Below are positions 7,883 to 14,720 of a stretch of 18,404 nt of DNA, piece after piece. The notes beneath the pieces were generated by a model. The model was given only the letters and a program-made list of their open reading frames with translations, made no database searches and was not told the DNA's origin. Numbering within the stretch: the stretch's first letter is position 1; every line of letters begins with the position of its first letter. Origin of the DNA: an uncultured Clostridiaceae bacterium (GTDB lineage Bacteria; Bacillota; Clostridia; Lachnospirales; Lachnospiraceae); NCBI GenBank assembly GCA_947175805.1, contig CAMWOF010000010.1:1-18404 (forward strand), in the 5' to 3' direction. The position numbers and the translations under genes are program-made.

Positions 7883-8608
7883 TCATCCGCCTCTTCCAAT
7901 GCAGATGCTGGTATAATAAACGCTTTGTACGCCTGTCTTTTTCAGAATCTCTGCACAGGCCTCCACCGTAGCACCCGATGTATAGATATCATCCACCAGT
8001 ATTACCGTCTCTAATTTTACACCATTTCTTTTCCTTTTAAAAGCCTTTTTTAGATTATTATAGCGTTCTTTGTCATTCAGGTCTTTTTGGGCATGCGTTT
8101 TTACTACGCGGATAAGCTCCCCATCATAGATCGGTATATCAATTTCCCGGGATAAAGCCGCCGCCAAAACCGCCGCCTGGTTATAGCCCCGCTTCCGATA
8201 GCGGGATGGGTGTGCAGGCACGGGCACCATCCCATCCGCCTGTATCTCCAGCAATTCCCTGCCGTATCTGTGCATAATCTCCTTTGCATAAAAATATGCA
8301 AATTCCCGTTTATTCTTATACTTAAAGGCAATCACACTGTCCTTTACCGCCCCGTCATATATAAATACCGGAAACCCACGGAGGTAATTCCGATTCCGCC
8401 TGCGGCAGTCTATACAATACTCCTGTTCCTCATCGTCCACATGCTTGCCGCAGCGCAGGCAGACGGGCGGCGGCACATATTCGAGAGCGCCCCGACAGGA
8501 AATGCAGATACCCTGGGACTTTCCGTCTCCCTGCAGAATATCCATACATACAGGGCACCGCCGGGGATACACCAGATCCAGCATACTGTTTGTCACTTTT
8601 CTGAGCAA
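7883..8608 (-). CDS. comFC: ComFC-type phosphoribosyltransferase-like protein (TTG start)
   Basis: ComFC/GntX family, needed in competent Firmicutes for DNA uptake or processing of incoming single strands. The protein has 241 residues. Four CxxC pairs (C18/C21, C35/C38, C50/C53, C65/C68) form an N-terminal zinc module. The phosphoribosyl-pyrophosphate-type loop VILVDDIYTSGAT lies at 202-214, and the conserved RKRGYNQ motif lies mid-protein. The start is taken as TTG at 8608 because an excellent ribosome site (AGGAGG) lies 6 nt before it; an ATG at 8584 has none, and reading further upstream would start inside the repeat. The palindromic repeat at 8641-8942 ends about 20 bp before this ribosome site. 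Competence itself is not shown here. Confidence 0.9.
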   Translation of the reverse strand: MLRKVTNSMLDLVYPRRCPVCMDILQGDGKSQGICISCRGALEYVPPPVCLRCGKHVDDEEQEYCIDCRRRNRNYLRGFPVFIYDGAVKDSVIAFKYKNKREFAYFYAKEIMHRYGRELLEIQADGMVPVPAHPSRYRKRGYNQAAVLAAALSREIDIPIYDGELIRVVKTHAQKDLNDKERYNNLKKAFKRKRNGVKLETVILVDDIYTSGATVEACAEILKKTGVQSVYYTSICIGRGG

Positions 8609-8640
8609 AACAAACCTCCTCCCTTTAAAGTAAAATCTAG

Positions 8641-8942
8641 TAGACAATTGCGAAACTCGTTATTTCTAAAAACTAGTTGTGAAATATAGACAATATCTCA
8701 AGCAGGGTACTTTGGAGCCGTCGGTATTGGAGCATGAGCATTTAGCGACTGTACTTTAGTCGCTTACATGCGAGCCCTGTCTGCGCCCTTAGTGAGTGCA
8801 TGCGCGAACTTAGTAACAGATTGGTGCCGTATTTTGGCACCTTATGTACTGTTACGAGCGACAAGTAGCGCAAGCGTGCCCTGCGATGATATTGTCTATA
8901 TTCTACAACGAACGTGTTAAAAAACAGAGTTTCGCAAATGCC
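8641..8942 (+). repeat. Palindromic element A (long copy), between recD2 and comFC
   Basis: Roughly 300 bp with nested inverted repeats and no open frame worth naming. Outer arms are TTGCGAAACTC (8648-8658) and GAGTTTCGCAA (8927-8937). A perfect 13-bp inner pair lies at 8684-8696 and 8889-8901, and GCAGGG (8702-8707) pairs with CCCTGC (8879-8884). Inside are a hairpin at 8744-8764 (AGCGACT with AGTCGCT) and a two-step hairpin at 8813-8855: GTAACAG with CTGTTAC enclosing GGTGCC-GTATTTT-GGCACC. It is related to element B (17236-17445), which is inverted relative to it. The flanks carry a 15-bp near-direct repeat (8626-8640 and 8943-8957, one mismatch). Likely a non-autonomous mobile or REP-like element; no transposase in the window. 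Confidence 0.85.
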
Positions 8943-8953
8943 TAAAGTAAAAT

Positions 8954-11215
8954 TTAGGTGATTGCCAGCTCCTTTAATCTCCTATCCAGGCTGGAATAGC
9001 GCTTCTGACTTTCAGAATTCTGAATCATCTGCCCCACCATCGCACCGCTTCCCACCAGCACCACACACTGCCTGGCTCTGGTTACTGCCGTATACAGCAG
9101 ATTCCTGTTAAACAGAACCCGTGGTCCGGACAGCACCGGCATAACAACCGCAGGGTACTCGCTGCCCTGGGATTTGTGGACAGTGATGGCATACGCCAGC
9201 TCCAATTCATCCAGGGAGGTGTAGGGATATTCCACGGTTTTGTTATCGTCGAAGCGCACTCTGACCGTCTGCCCATAGTCATTGATTTGTGTAATCACGC
9301 CCATATCGCCGTTAAATACGCCCGTGCCGGAATCCTTGCAAAATCCACCCCTGTCACTGTATATATTCCATTCCAGATTATAGTCATTTTTTATCTGCAT
9401 AACCTTATCACCCTCCCGGAACACACTGCCGTGGGCGATTTTCTCTTGCTTTGCTGCATCCGGCGGATTCAGCAAATTCTGGAGCAGCGGATTTAAATTC
9501 TCTACACCAAGCTCCCCCTTGCGCATAGGTGTTAATACCTGTATCTCCCTGGCATCCGCCTGTACATATGCAGGCAGGTTATCCTTAACCAGGACACAGA
9601 TTTCATCTAAAACCGCCTGCAGGCCTTGCCGCTGTAACAGGAAAAAATCCCGGCTTTTTTTATTCAGTGTCAACGGCTCTCCCCTGTTAATCTTGTGCGC
9701 GTTGACGACAATATCACTGTTCTCCTCCTGACGGAATATCCTTGTGAGCCTGGACACAAAAAAGCAGTCCGCTGCAATCATATCCCGCAATATATTTCCC
9801 GGCCCCACGGAGGGGAGCTGGTTTTCATCCCCTACCAGCACCAGATGTGTTCCCGGCAAAACAGCTTTTAAAAGGGCGTGCATAAGGTAAGTATCTATCA
9901 TGGAGGCCTCATCCACAATTACCACATCCGCCTCTAAAGGATTTAATTGATTCCGTTCAAAACGGTAACCGCCCTCCCTGTCCACATCACCGCTGATTTC
10001 CAGCAGGCGGTGTATGGTCTGGGCAGGATATCCCGACGTCTCCGTAATCCGCTTGGCCGCTCTTCCGGTAGGCGCAGCCAGCAAAAGCTCTGCACCGGAC
10101 ATTTCAAAATATTTGATAATCGTGTGGATAGTGGTGGTTTTGCCCGTACCCGGTCCGCCAGTGATAATCGTCAGCCCTGTCTTTGCCGCCGTCTTCACTG
10201 CCTGCGCCTGCATCTCATCCAAATCCAGGGATTCCGCCCGCTCTACATCCCGAAGCGCCGCCTCCAACGCAATATCATCCAACGTCTCTGTAATATTCAG
10301 CTCTAAAAGCATCCTTGCAATATCAAGCTCCATGTGGTACAGATGTCCGTCATACACTACCTCTGTCCCGTCTAATTCCTTTATGACTACCTTGTGCTCT
10401 ATCATCAGGCCGTCTAATTGATTTAAAAAAACCTCCTCCGGCAGAGCATTATATTCAGTAAAATTATAGCCCATATATTCCTGCTCCGGTGTCAGCAAGT
10501 CCTCCACTTTCCGAAACAGCATATCTTTTGGGATATAAATATGTCCCAGGCCCGCCGACTGGGTAAGGGTATAGACAATTGCCGCCCGGCACCGAAACTC
10601 CGAATCCACCCCTATGCCTGACTTCATGGCAATGGCATCCGCAGTCTTAAATCCAACGCCCGCCACATCCTCTGCCAATTGATAGGGATTTGTCTTCATG
10701 ATATCATAAAGCTCATTTCCGTACTCCTCAAAAATCTTAACCGCCAGATTCGGCGTCAAATCATATTTCGCCAAAAACACCATAGCGTCCCTGAGCTCCG
10801 TCTTCTCCCTGAACTGCACGGCGATATCCTGGGCTTTTTTTAGGGAAATTCCTTTTATCTGCGCCAGCTTTTCCGGTTCCTCCTCAATGATTCGGAAGGT
10901 GTCAAGCTTAAACTTCTTGACAATCTTTTTCGCCATGACCTCTCCGATTCCCTTGATAACGCCGGAACCTAAATATTTCTCCACACCCAGCAGATCATCC
11001 GGCATTTTAAGCTCAAAAGCGGATACCCTGTATTGCAAATCATACTTAGGGTGATGATGCGCCTCGCATTCTGCCACGATATAACTGCCCTCCGCCACGC
11101 CGTGGAGATAGCCGCAAAGCGTTTCCTCGTCACTGTCCGTCTCCACACTGATTACTGCGTATCCGTTAGTTTCGTTTCGATATACTATTTTTTCTACATA
11201 TCCCTCTATCGTCAT
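8954..11215 (-). CDS. recD2: RecD2-type ATP-dependent DNA helicase
   Basis: RecD2 is a 5'-3' superfamily 1B helicase acting in repair and replication, independent of RecBC. The protein has 753 residues. In order: an N-terminal OB-like part (about 1-75), helix-hairpin-helix repeats (GSGVIKGIGEVMAKKI near 83-98; IKGISLKKAQDI near 120-131), Walker A GGPGTGKT (353-360), DEAS (435-438), GDENQLPS (462-469), an SH3-like part near 600-660, HKSQGSE (680-686) and TAVTRAR (709-715). All helicase motifs look intact. The ATG at 11215 is preferred; a GTG two codons upstream (11221) is possible since GAGGG lies 4 nt before it and 10 nt before the ATG. It heads the operon with comFC and the YvyF-like gene, with the palindromic element in between. 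Confidence 0.95.
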   Translation of the reverse strand: MTIEGYVEKIVYRNETNGYAVISVETDSDEETLCGYLHGVAEGSYIVAECEAHHHPKYDLQYRVSAFELKMPDDLLGVEKYLGSGVIKGIGEVMAKKIVKKFKLDTFRIIEEEPEKLAQIKGISLKKAQDIAVQFREKTELRDAMVFLAKYDLTPNLAVKIFEEYGNELYDIMKTNPYQLAEDVAGVGFKTADAIAMKSGIGVDSEFRCRAAIVYTLTQSAGLGHIYIPKDMLFRKVEDLLTPEQEYMGYNFTEYNALPEEVFLNQLDGLMIEHKVVIKELDGTEVVYDGHLYHMELDIARMLLELNITETLDDIALEAALRDVERAESLDLDEMQAQAVKTAAKTGLTIITGGPGTGKTTTIHTIIKYFEMSGAELLLAAPTGRAAKRITETSGYPAQTIHRLLEISGDVDREGGYRFERNQLNPLEADVVIVDEASMIDTYLMHALLKAVLPGTHLVLVGDENQLPSVGPGNILRDMIAADCFFVSRLTRIFRQEENSDIVVNAHKINRGEPLTLNKKSRDFFLLQRQGLQAVLDEICVLVKDNLPAYVQADAREIQVLTPMRKGELGVENLNPLLQNLLNPPDAAKQEKIAHGSVFREGDKVMQIKNDYNLEWNIYSDRGGFCKDSGTGVFNGDMGVITQINDYGQTVRVRFDDNKTVEYPYTSLDELELAYAITVHKSQGSEYPAVVMPVLSGPRVLFNRNLLYTAVTRARQCVVLVGSGAMVGQMIQNSESQKRYSSLDRRLKELAIT

Positions 11216-11232
11216 TTGCACATTTCCCTCAT

Positions 11233-11262
11233 ATTATAGGGTTTCCACCCGGATGACAGCAA
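11233..11262 (-). promoter_or_regulatory. SigA-type promoter for recD2
   Basis: The minus strand reads TTGCTG (11262-11257), 18 nt, then TATAAT (11238-11233), a perfect -10. It lies only about 17 nt before the recD2 ATG, so the leader is very short. It falls after the terminator at 11304-11338, so recD2 starts a separate vegetative unit within flagellar genes. Confidence 0.7.
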
Positions 11263-11303
11263 AACACGGATTTATCATTTCTTTTTTGCATGCCCCTGTG
11301 ATG

Positions 11304-11338
11304 AAAAGGCATGGAATTATGTGAATCCCATGCCTTTT
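11304..11338 (-). terminator. Terminator after the rod gene operon
   Basis: A perfect 11-bp stem (AAAAGGCATGG with CCATGCCTTTT), 13-nt loop, ending in a T-run on either strand. It lies about 60 bp past the flgJ-like stop and separates the mbl-flgF-flgG-flgJ unit from recD2. Confidence 0.8.
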
Positions 11339-11346
11339 TATACTTC

Positions 11347-11369
11347 ATGCCGCTTATTCCTTGCGGCAT
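11347..11369 (-). other. Small hairpin upstream of the terminator
   Basis: A perfect 7-bp stem (ATGCCGC with GCGGCAT) with a 9-nt loop and no T-run, directly between the flgJ-like stop and the terminator at 11304-11338. It may stabilise the 3' end of the mRNA; this is a guess. Confidence 0.4.
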
Positions 11370-11396
11370 ATTTCATTGTTTTCTATTTCATGCCTT

Positions 11397-11786
11397 CTAT
11401 TCCTCGGATACCTGTGCCTGTGGAATCACCCCTGCTACATTTACCTTTAACTGTTCATAGAGCATCTGGGCAATCCCCAGACCGGTGTTTTCCGTAGCGA
11501 GCTTTGCATACTCCTGAATTCTCATGTCCCCAAAATAGTCTTTAAAGCCGGAGATATACGAATCGGAGCTTTCTTCCTCCTTCTCATCCTTCATGACAGT
11601 CTTCTCCATCGCCTTATACATCTGTTCCACTAAATAGGACTCAAACTCCTTGCAGACCTCCATCAGCTCATCGTCCGATGCAGATGTTAAATCCTTTGTG
11701 CTCAAGCTGTCCTTAAATCTGTCCGTGCTCACATCCGCATAATCGCCATATGTGCCTGTGTAATCTGTTCCCATGCTAATCGCCAT
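11397..11786 (-). CDS. flgJ: FlgJ-type rod-binding protein (no muramidase domain)
   Basis: This 129-residue protein corresponds to the N-terminal rod-binding domain of FlgJ. The diagnostic segment ELMEVCKEFESYLVEQMYKA lies at about 40-60, followed by FKDYFGDMRIQEYAKLA and GLGIAQMLYEQL. In Proteobacteria FlgJ caps the growing rod and carries a C-terminal peptidoglycan hydrolase; here only the cap part exists, as is common in Firmicutes, so cell-wall cutting must come from another enzyme. The ribosome site GGTGGGTGAT precedes the ATG, and the gap after flgG is 14 nt. It is the last gene of the mbl-flgF-flgG unit, followed by a terminator. Confidence 0.88.
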   Translation of the reverse strand: MAISMGTDYTGTYGDYADVSTDRFKDSLSTKDLTSASDDELMEVCKEFESYLVEQMYKAMEKTVMKDEKEEESSDSYISGFKDYFGDMRIQEYAKLATENTGLGIAQMLYEQLKVNVAGVIPQAQVSEE

Positions 11787-11800
11787 TTAAAATCACCCAC

Positions 11801-12652
11801 CTATCCGCGCAGATTATTTGCCTGCTGCATCATCTCGTCCGAAGCCGTAATAATCTTTGAATTCATCTCGTAAGCTCTCTGCGCCACAATCATGTTAACC
11901 ATCTCATCCACAACCTGCACATTGGAGCCTTCCAGGTAAAACTGGTGGACTTTGCTCCGGGTAAGACCCTGTGTCGTGCTCTCCTCCATCGGCTCGCCTG
12001 ACGCCGGTGTTACGCCGAACAGATTCCCACCCAATGCATCTAAGCCGTCCGGATTATTAAACTGCACCAGTCCGATGCAGACTTCATATATAGTCTCACC
12101 CGCCTCATTCACGGCGGCAAGCCTTACGTCCTTGCCCTCGTCATCCGTCAGGTGCAGGGAACCATCCTCTGCATCCACGGACAGAGTGTATGACCTGTAT
12201 GTATTCGGTATCACAATCGGATTATTATTCTGGTCTAATACCGCATATCCGTCCGGAGTCACGAGCATATTGCCATCTGCCTCCGGTGAAACAGTAAAAT
12301 CTCCGTCCCGCGTATAACCAATCGTGCCGTCTGCCATTCGTATCTTATAAAAGCCCTCGCCTTCAATCGCCATATTATACGGACTTTCCGAAGCCTTTAA
12401 CGGTCCCTGGGTAAATGAGGTGGATATATCCGCCACCCGGGTGCCCAAACCGACCTGTGCCGGAACCGGCTTATCGTCGCCTGCGTTGTTCGTAGACTTT
12501 GTCTGTAATGTCTGATAAAGCAGAGACTTAAATTCCGCTTTCTTTGTCTTGTAACCCAATGTATTAACATTGGCAAGATTATTGGATATATTATCAAGAT
12601 TTGTCTGCTGCGCCTTCATGCCCGTAGCAGCAGTCCATAAAGAACGTACCAT
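11801..12652 (-). CDS. flgG: FlgG-type distal rod protein (FlhP-like)
   Basis: This 283-residue protein has the rod/hook family start (MVRSLWTAATGMKAQQTNLD, then ISNNLANVNTLGYKTKKAEF) and the C-terminal signature ASDEMMQQANNL preceded by NMIVAQRAYEMNSKIITA. FlgG forms the distal rod that crosses the wall; in B. subtilis the equivalent gene next to mbl is flhP. It shares the motif SNVQVVDEMVNMIVAQRAYE with its neighbour flgF. It lies 66 bp after flgF with ribosome site AAGGGG. Telling FlgG from FlgF by sequence alone is uncertain; the call follows order and length. Confidence 0.87.
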   Translation of the reverse strand: MVRSLWTAATGMKAQQTNLDNISNNLANVNTLGYKTKKAEFKSLLYQTLQTKSTNNAGDDKPVPAQVGLGTRVADISTSFTQGPLKASESPYNMAIEGEGFYKIRMADGTIGYTRDGDFTVSPEADGNMLVTPDGYAVLDQNNNPIVIPNTYRSYTLSVDAEDGSLHLTDDEGKDVRLAAVNEAGETIYEVCIGLVQFNNPDGLDALGGNLFGVTPASGEPMEESTTQGLTRSKVHQFYLEGSNVQVVDEMVNMIVAQRAYEMNSKIITASDEMMQQANNLRG

Positions 12653-12718
12653 AATATTTACCCCTTTCTGTCACTGCGTTCGACCTATATGTATTGCCCC
12701 CTCGCTTCGCTCAGCGGC

Positions 12719-13498
12719 CTACATCCTTCCTATTTCATTGACAGCCTTGTCAAGTACTCTGTCAATAGTCTGAATCATCTTCTGATTCGTCTCATAGGCT
12801 CTGGTAATTGTTATCATGTCAACCATTTCGTCCACAACATTGACATTGGACGCCTCTAAGTATCCCTGATGGACGGAAGGCGTTGCAGCAACAATCTGCG
12901 TGGCGTCTGTAGCCTCCCACATGTTCTCTCCATAGAGAACCACCGTATCATAGTCTGTAAAATCCACCAGTGCAAATTGATTCACATATACGTCATTTGC
13001 ATAGATGTTTCCAAATTCATCCACTGTTACCTGCGCTGTCTGCGCACCCGGAATCTGAATCGGATTCCCATCCGTTCCCATCACGCTGTCTCCATCCTTG
13101 GTCACAAGATAACCGTCCCTGGTCACAGTAAAGGCACCATCCCTGGTATAGCGGGTATGGGTCGCTCCACTCTTGTCTGTCGTTCTAATGGTAAAAAATC
13201 CGGATCCTCCTAACGCAATGTCATAGGTTCCCTCTGTAACCTTTAAATTCCCCTGGGTGTAATCTGTGTAGGTCTCTCCAATCTTGACGCCGCCGTTTAA
13301 TTGACCGATTCTTCTTCGACTGAACTCCCGGTCCATATCATTTGCCCGAATCGCCAGCTCCTCGTCAAAGGTTTGCGATGTAGCACCCATTTTTTTGTAA
13401 CCGGTAGTATCTGCATTTGCCGTGTTGTTGCTGACAACATCCAGGCGTCTCTGTTCATTTACCATACCGGTCCATGCTGAATAAAGGGCTCTTACCAT
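12719..13498 (-). CDS. flgF: FlgF/FlhO-type rod protein
   Basis: This 259-residue rod protein has the family start (MVRALYSAWTGMVNEQRRLD, VVSNNTANADTTGYKK), the central TRDGAFTVTRDGYLVTKDG repeat common to rod proteins, and the C-terminal SNVNVVDEMVDMITITRAYE. In B. subtilis its counterpart flhO follows mbl directly, as here (22-nt gap). It builds the proximal or distal rod with FlgG. A strong ribosome site (AAGGAGAGG) precedes the ATG. The 66-bp gap to flgG is longer than other gaps in this unit and holds no clear structure. Confidence 0.87.
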   Translation of the reverse strand: MVRALYSAWTGMVNEQRRLDVVSNNTANADTTGYKKMGATSQTFDEELAIRANDMDREFSRRRIGQLNGGVKIGETYTDYTQGNLKVTEGTYDIALGGSGFFTIRTTDKSGATHTRYTRDGAFTVTRDGYLVTKDGDSVMGTDGNPIQIPGAQTAQVTVDEFGNIYANDVYVNQFALVDFTDYDTVVLYGENMWEATDATQIVAATPSVHQGYLEASNVNVVDEMVDMITITRAYETNQKMIQTIDRVLDKAVNEIGRM

Positions 13499-13520
13499 TC
13501 TTCCTCTCCTTGTCTGAAAA

Positions 13521-14516
13521 CTATTCGTCTCGTCTGCCTGTCAAAAATTCAATATACTTGCCTGTGCCAATAGCAACCGCCGTCAGTGGGTCGTCCGCTG
13601 TCATGGTAGTAATGCCAGTCTTCTCGCTGATTAACTCCTCCAACCCATGAAGAAGTGCGCCGCCTCCGGTCAGTACAATGCCTCTGTCGGCGATATCAGC
13701 CGCCAGCTCCGGTGGTGTGCGCTCCAACACGCTGTGTACCGCTTCTACAATCTGAGCAGTTGTCTCCCGCAATGCCTCCTCTGTCTCGGAGGAAGCCACC
13801 GTCACTGTCTTCGGCAGTCCCGTAACCAGATTCCTGCCCCTGATATCCAGCGTAATCTCCTCCGGCCTTCTGTAGCAGGTGCCAATTTTAATCTTAATCT
13901 CCTCAGCGGTACGCTCACCAATCAGAAGATTGTGGCGTTTTCTCATGTATCGGACAATCGCCTCATCAAAATCATCCCCGGCAGTCTTAATCGACGTGCT
14001 GACAACCGTGCCGCCCAAGGAAATGACGGCGATATCTGCAGTTCCACCGCCGATATCTACAATCATGTTGCCGCATGGTCTGGAAATGTCAATCCCTGCG
14101 CCTATTGCAGCAGCTACCGGCTCCTCAATAATCGAAACGTCCCTTGCGCCTGCATTGTAGGTAGCATCCTCAACCGCCTTCTTCTCAACCTCTGTCACGC
14201 CGCTAGGCACACAAACGCTGATTCTCGGCCTTCTGCCGAAAAAGCTCCTGCCAACCGCCTTCTGAATGAAATACTTGAGCATCTTCTCGGTTATGGTATA
14301 ATCGGAAATAACACCCTGCCTTAAGGGACGAATCGCCACGATATTGCCCGGTGTCCTGCCCAGCATCAACCGCGCCTCCTCGCCGATTGCCATTATTTTA
14401 CTCGTATCTCTGTCAAATGCGACTACGGACGGCTCCTTTAATACAACGCCCTTGCCTCTCACATACACAAGTATACTTGCAGTTCCTAAATCAATTCCAA
14501 TATCTGAGCTTGCCAT
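13521..14516 (-). CDS. mbl: MreB/Mbl-type actin homolog
   Basis: MreB-family filaments under the membrane guide lateral wall synthesis. The protein has 331 residues, the normal length. Phosphate loop 1 is GIDLGTAS (7-14), loop 2 DIGGGTAD (154-161), and the adenosine motif TGGGALLHG (283-291). RPLRQGVISDY and VPSGVTEVEKKAV are family hallmarks. The order mbl-flhO-flhP in B. subtilis matches this locus, so Mbl is the better guess than MreB proper, which usually sits with mreC and mreD. The ribosome site AAAGGGG precedes the ATG by 7 nt. Upstream lie a SigA-type and a SigD-type promoter, so the gene may be made constitutively and boosted with flagella. Confidence 0.9.
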   Translation of the reverse strand: MASSDIGIDLGTASILVYVRGKGVVLKEPSVVAFDRDTSKIMAIGEEARLMLGRTPGNIVAIRPLRQGVISDYTITEKMLKYFIQKAVGRSFFGRRPRISVCVPSGVTEVEKKAVEDATYNAGARDVSIIEEPVAAAIGAGIDISRPCGNMIVDIGGGTADIAVISLGGTVVSTSIKTAGDDFDEAIVRYMRKRHNLLIGERTAEEIKIKIGTCYRRPEEITLDIRGRNLVTGLPKTVTVASSETEEALRETTAQIVEAVHSVLERTPPELAADIADRGIVLTGGGALLHGLEELISEKTGITTMTADDPLTAVAIGTGKYIEFLTGRRDE

Positions 14517-14608
14517 ATAAATCCCCTTTCAAATTCCATATCTTCTCATATAATATCACATCAATGTTATATCCCAGCAATCTATACTGTATTCAAAACC
14601 TAACATTG

Positions 14609-14636
14609 ATTATATACAGAACAGAAGAATTTGCAA
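14609..14636 (-). promoter_or_regulatory. SigA-type promoter for mbl
   Basis: The minus strand reads TTGCAA (14636-14631), 16 nt, then TATAAT (14614-14609). The predicted start gives a leader of about 85 nt before the mbl ATG. Confidence 0.6.
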
Positions 14637-14689
14637 TTAAAATTTCCTTAAATTGACAAAACTCTTATACTGAAACTCATCCGAACTGT

Positions 14690-14717
14690 ATATCGGCATT
14701 TTAAAGACAAAACCTTA
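14690..14717 (-). promoter_or_regulatory. SigD promoter upstream of mbl-flgF-flgG-flgJ
   Basis: The minus strand reads TAAG (14717-14714), 16 nt, then GCCGATAT (14697-14690), a perfect SigD -10. It begins 3 nt after the stop codon of the PAS protein gene, so the rod unit has a flagellar promoter squeezed into that junction. Confidence 0.72.
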
Positions 14718-14720
14718 GCC

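Noticed and set aside
7883..8647. ComFC starting at TTG 8647
   Set aside because: The added codons include the ribosome site AGGAGG itself (8620-8615) and reach into the repeat element; TTG 8608 is correctly spaced.
12653..12718. Third copy of the palindromic element between flgF and flgG
   Set aside because: The stretch contains a GCGAAGCG-like string but none of the shared blocks or outer arms of elements A and B.
13647..14324. Long plus-strand frame of about 225 codons opposite mbl
   Set aside because: It lies entirely over a well-conserved actin-family gene, its peptide is rich in rare-looking Cys/His/Asn runs, and it has no ribosome site; it is the antisense shadow of mbl.
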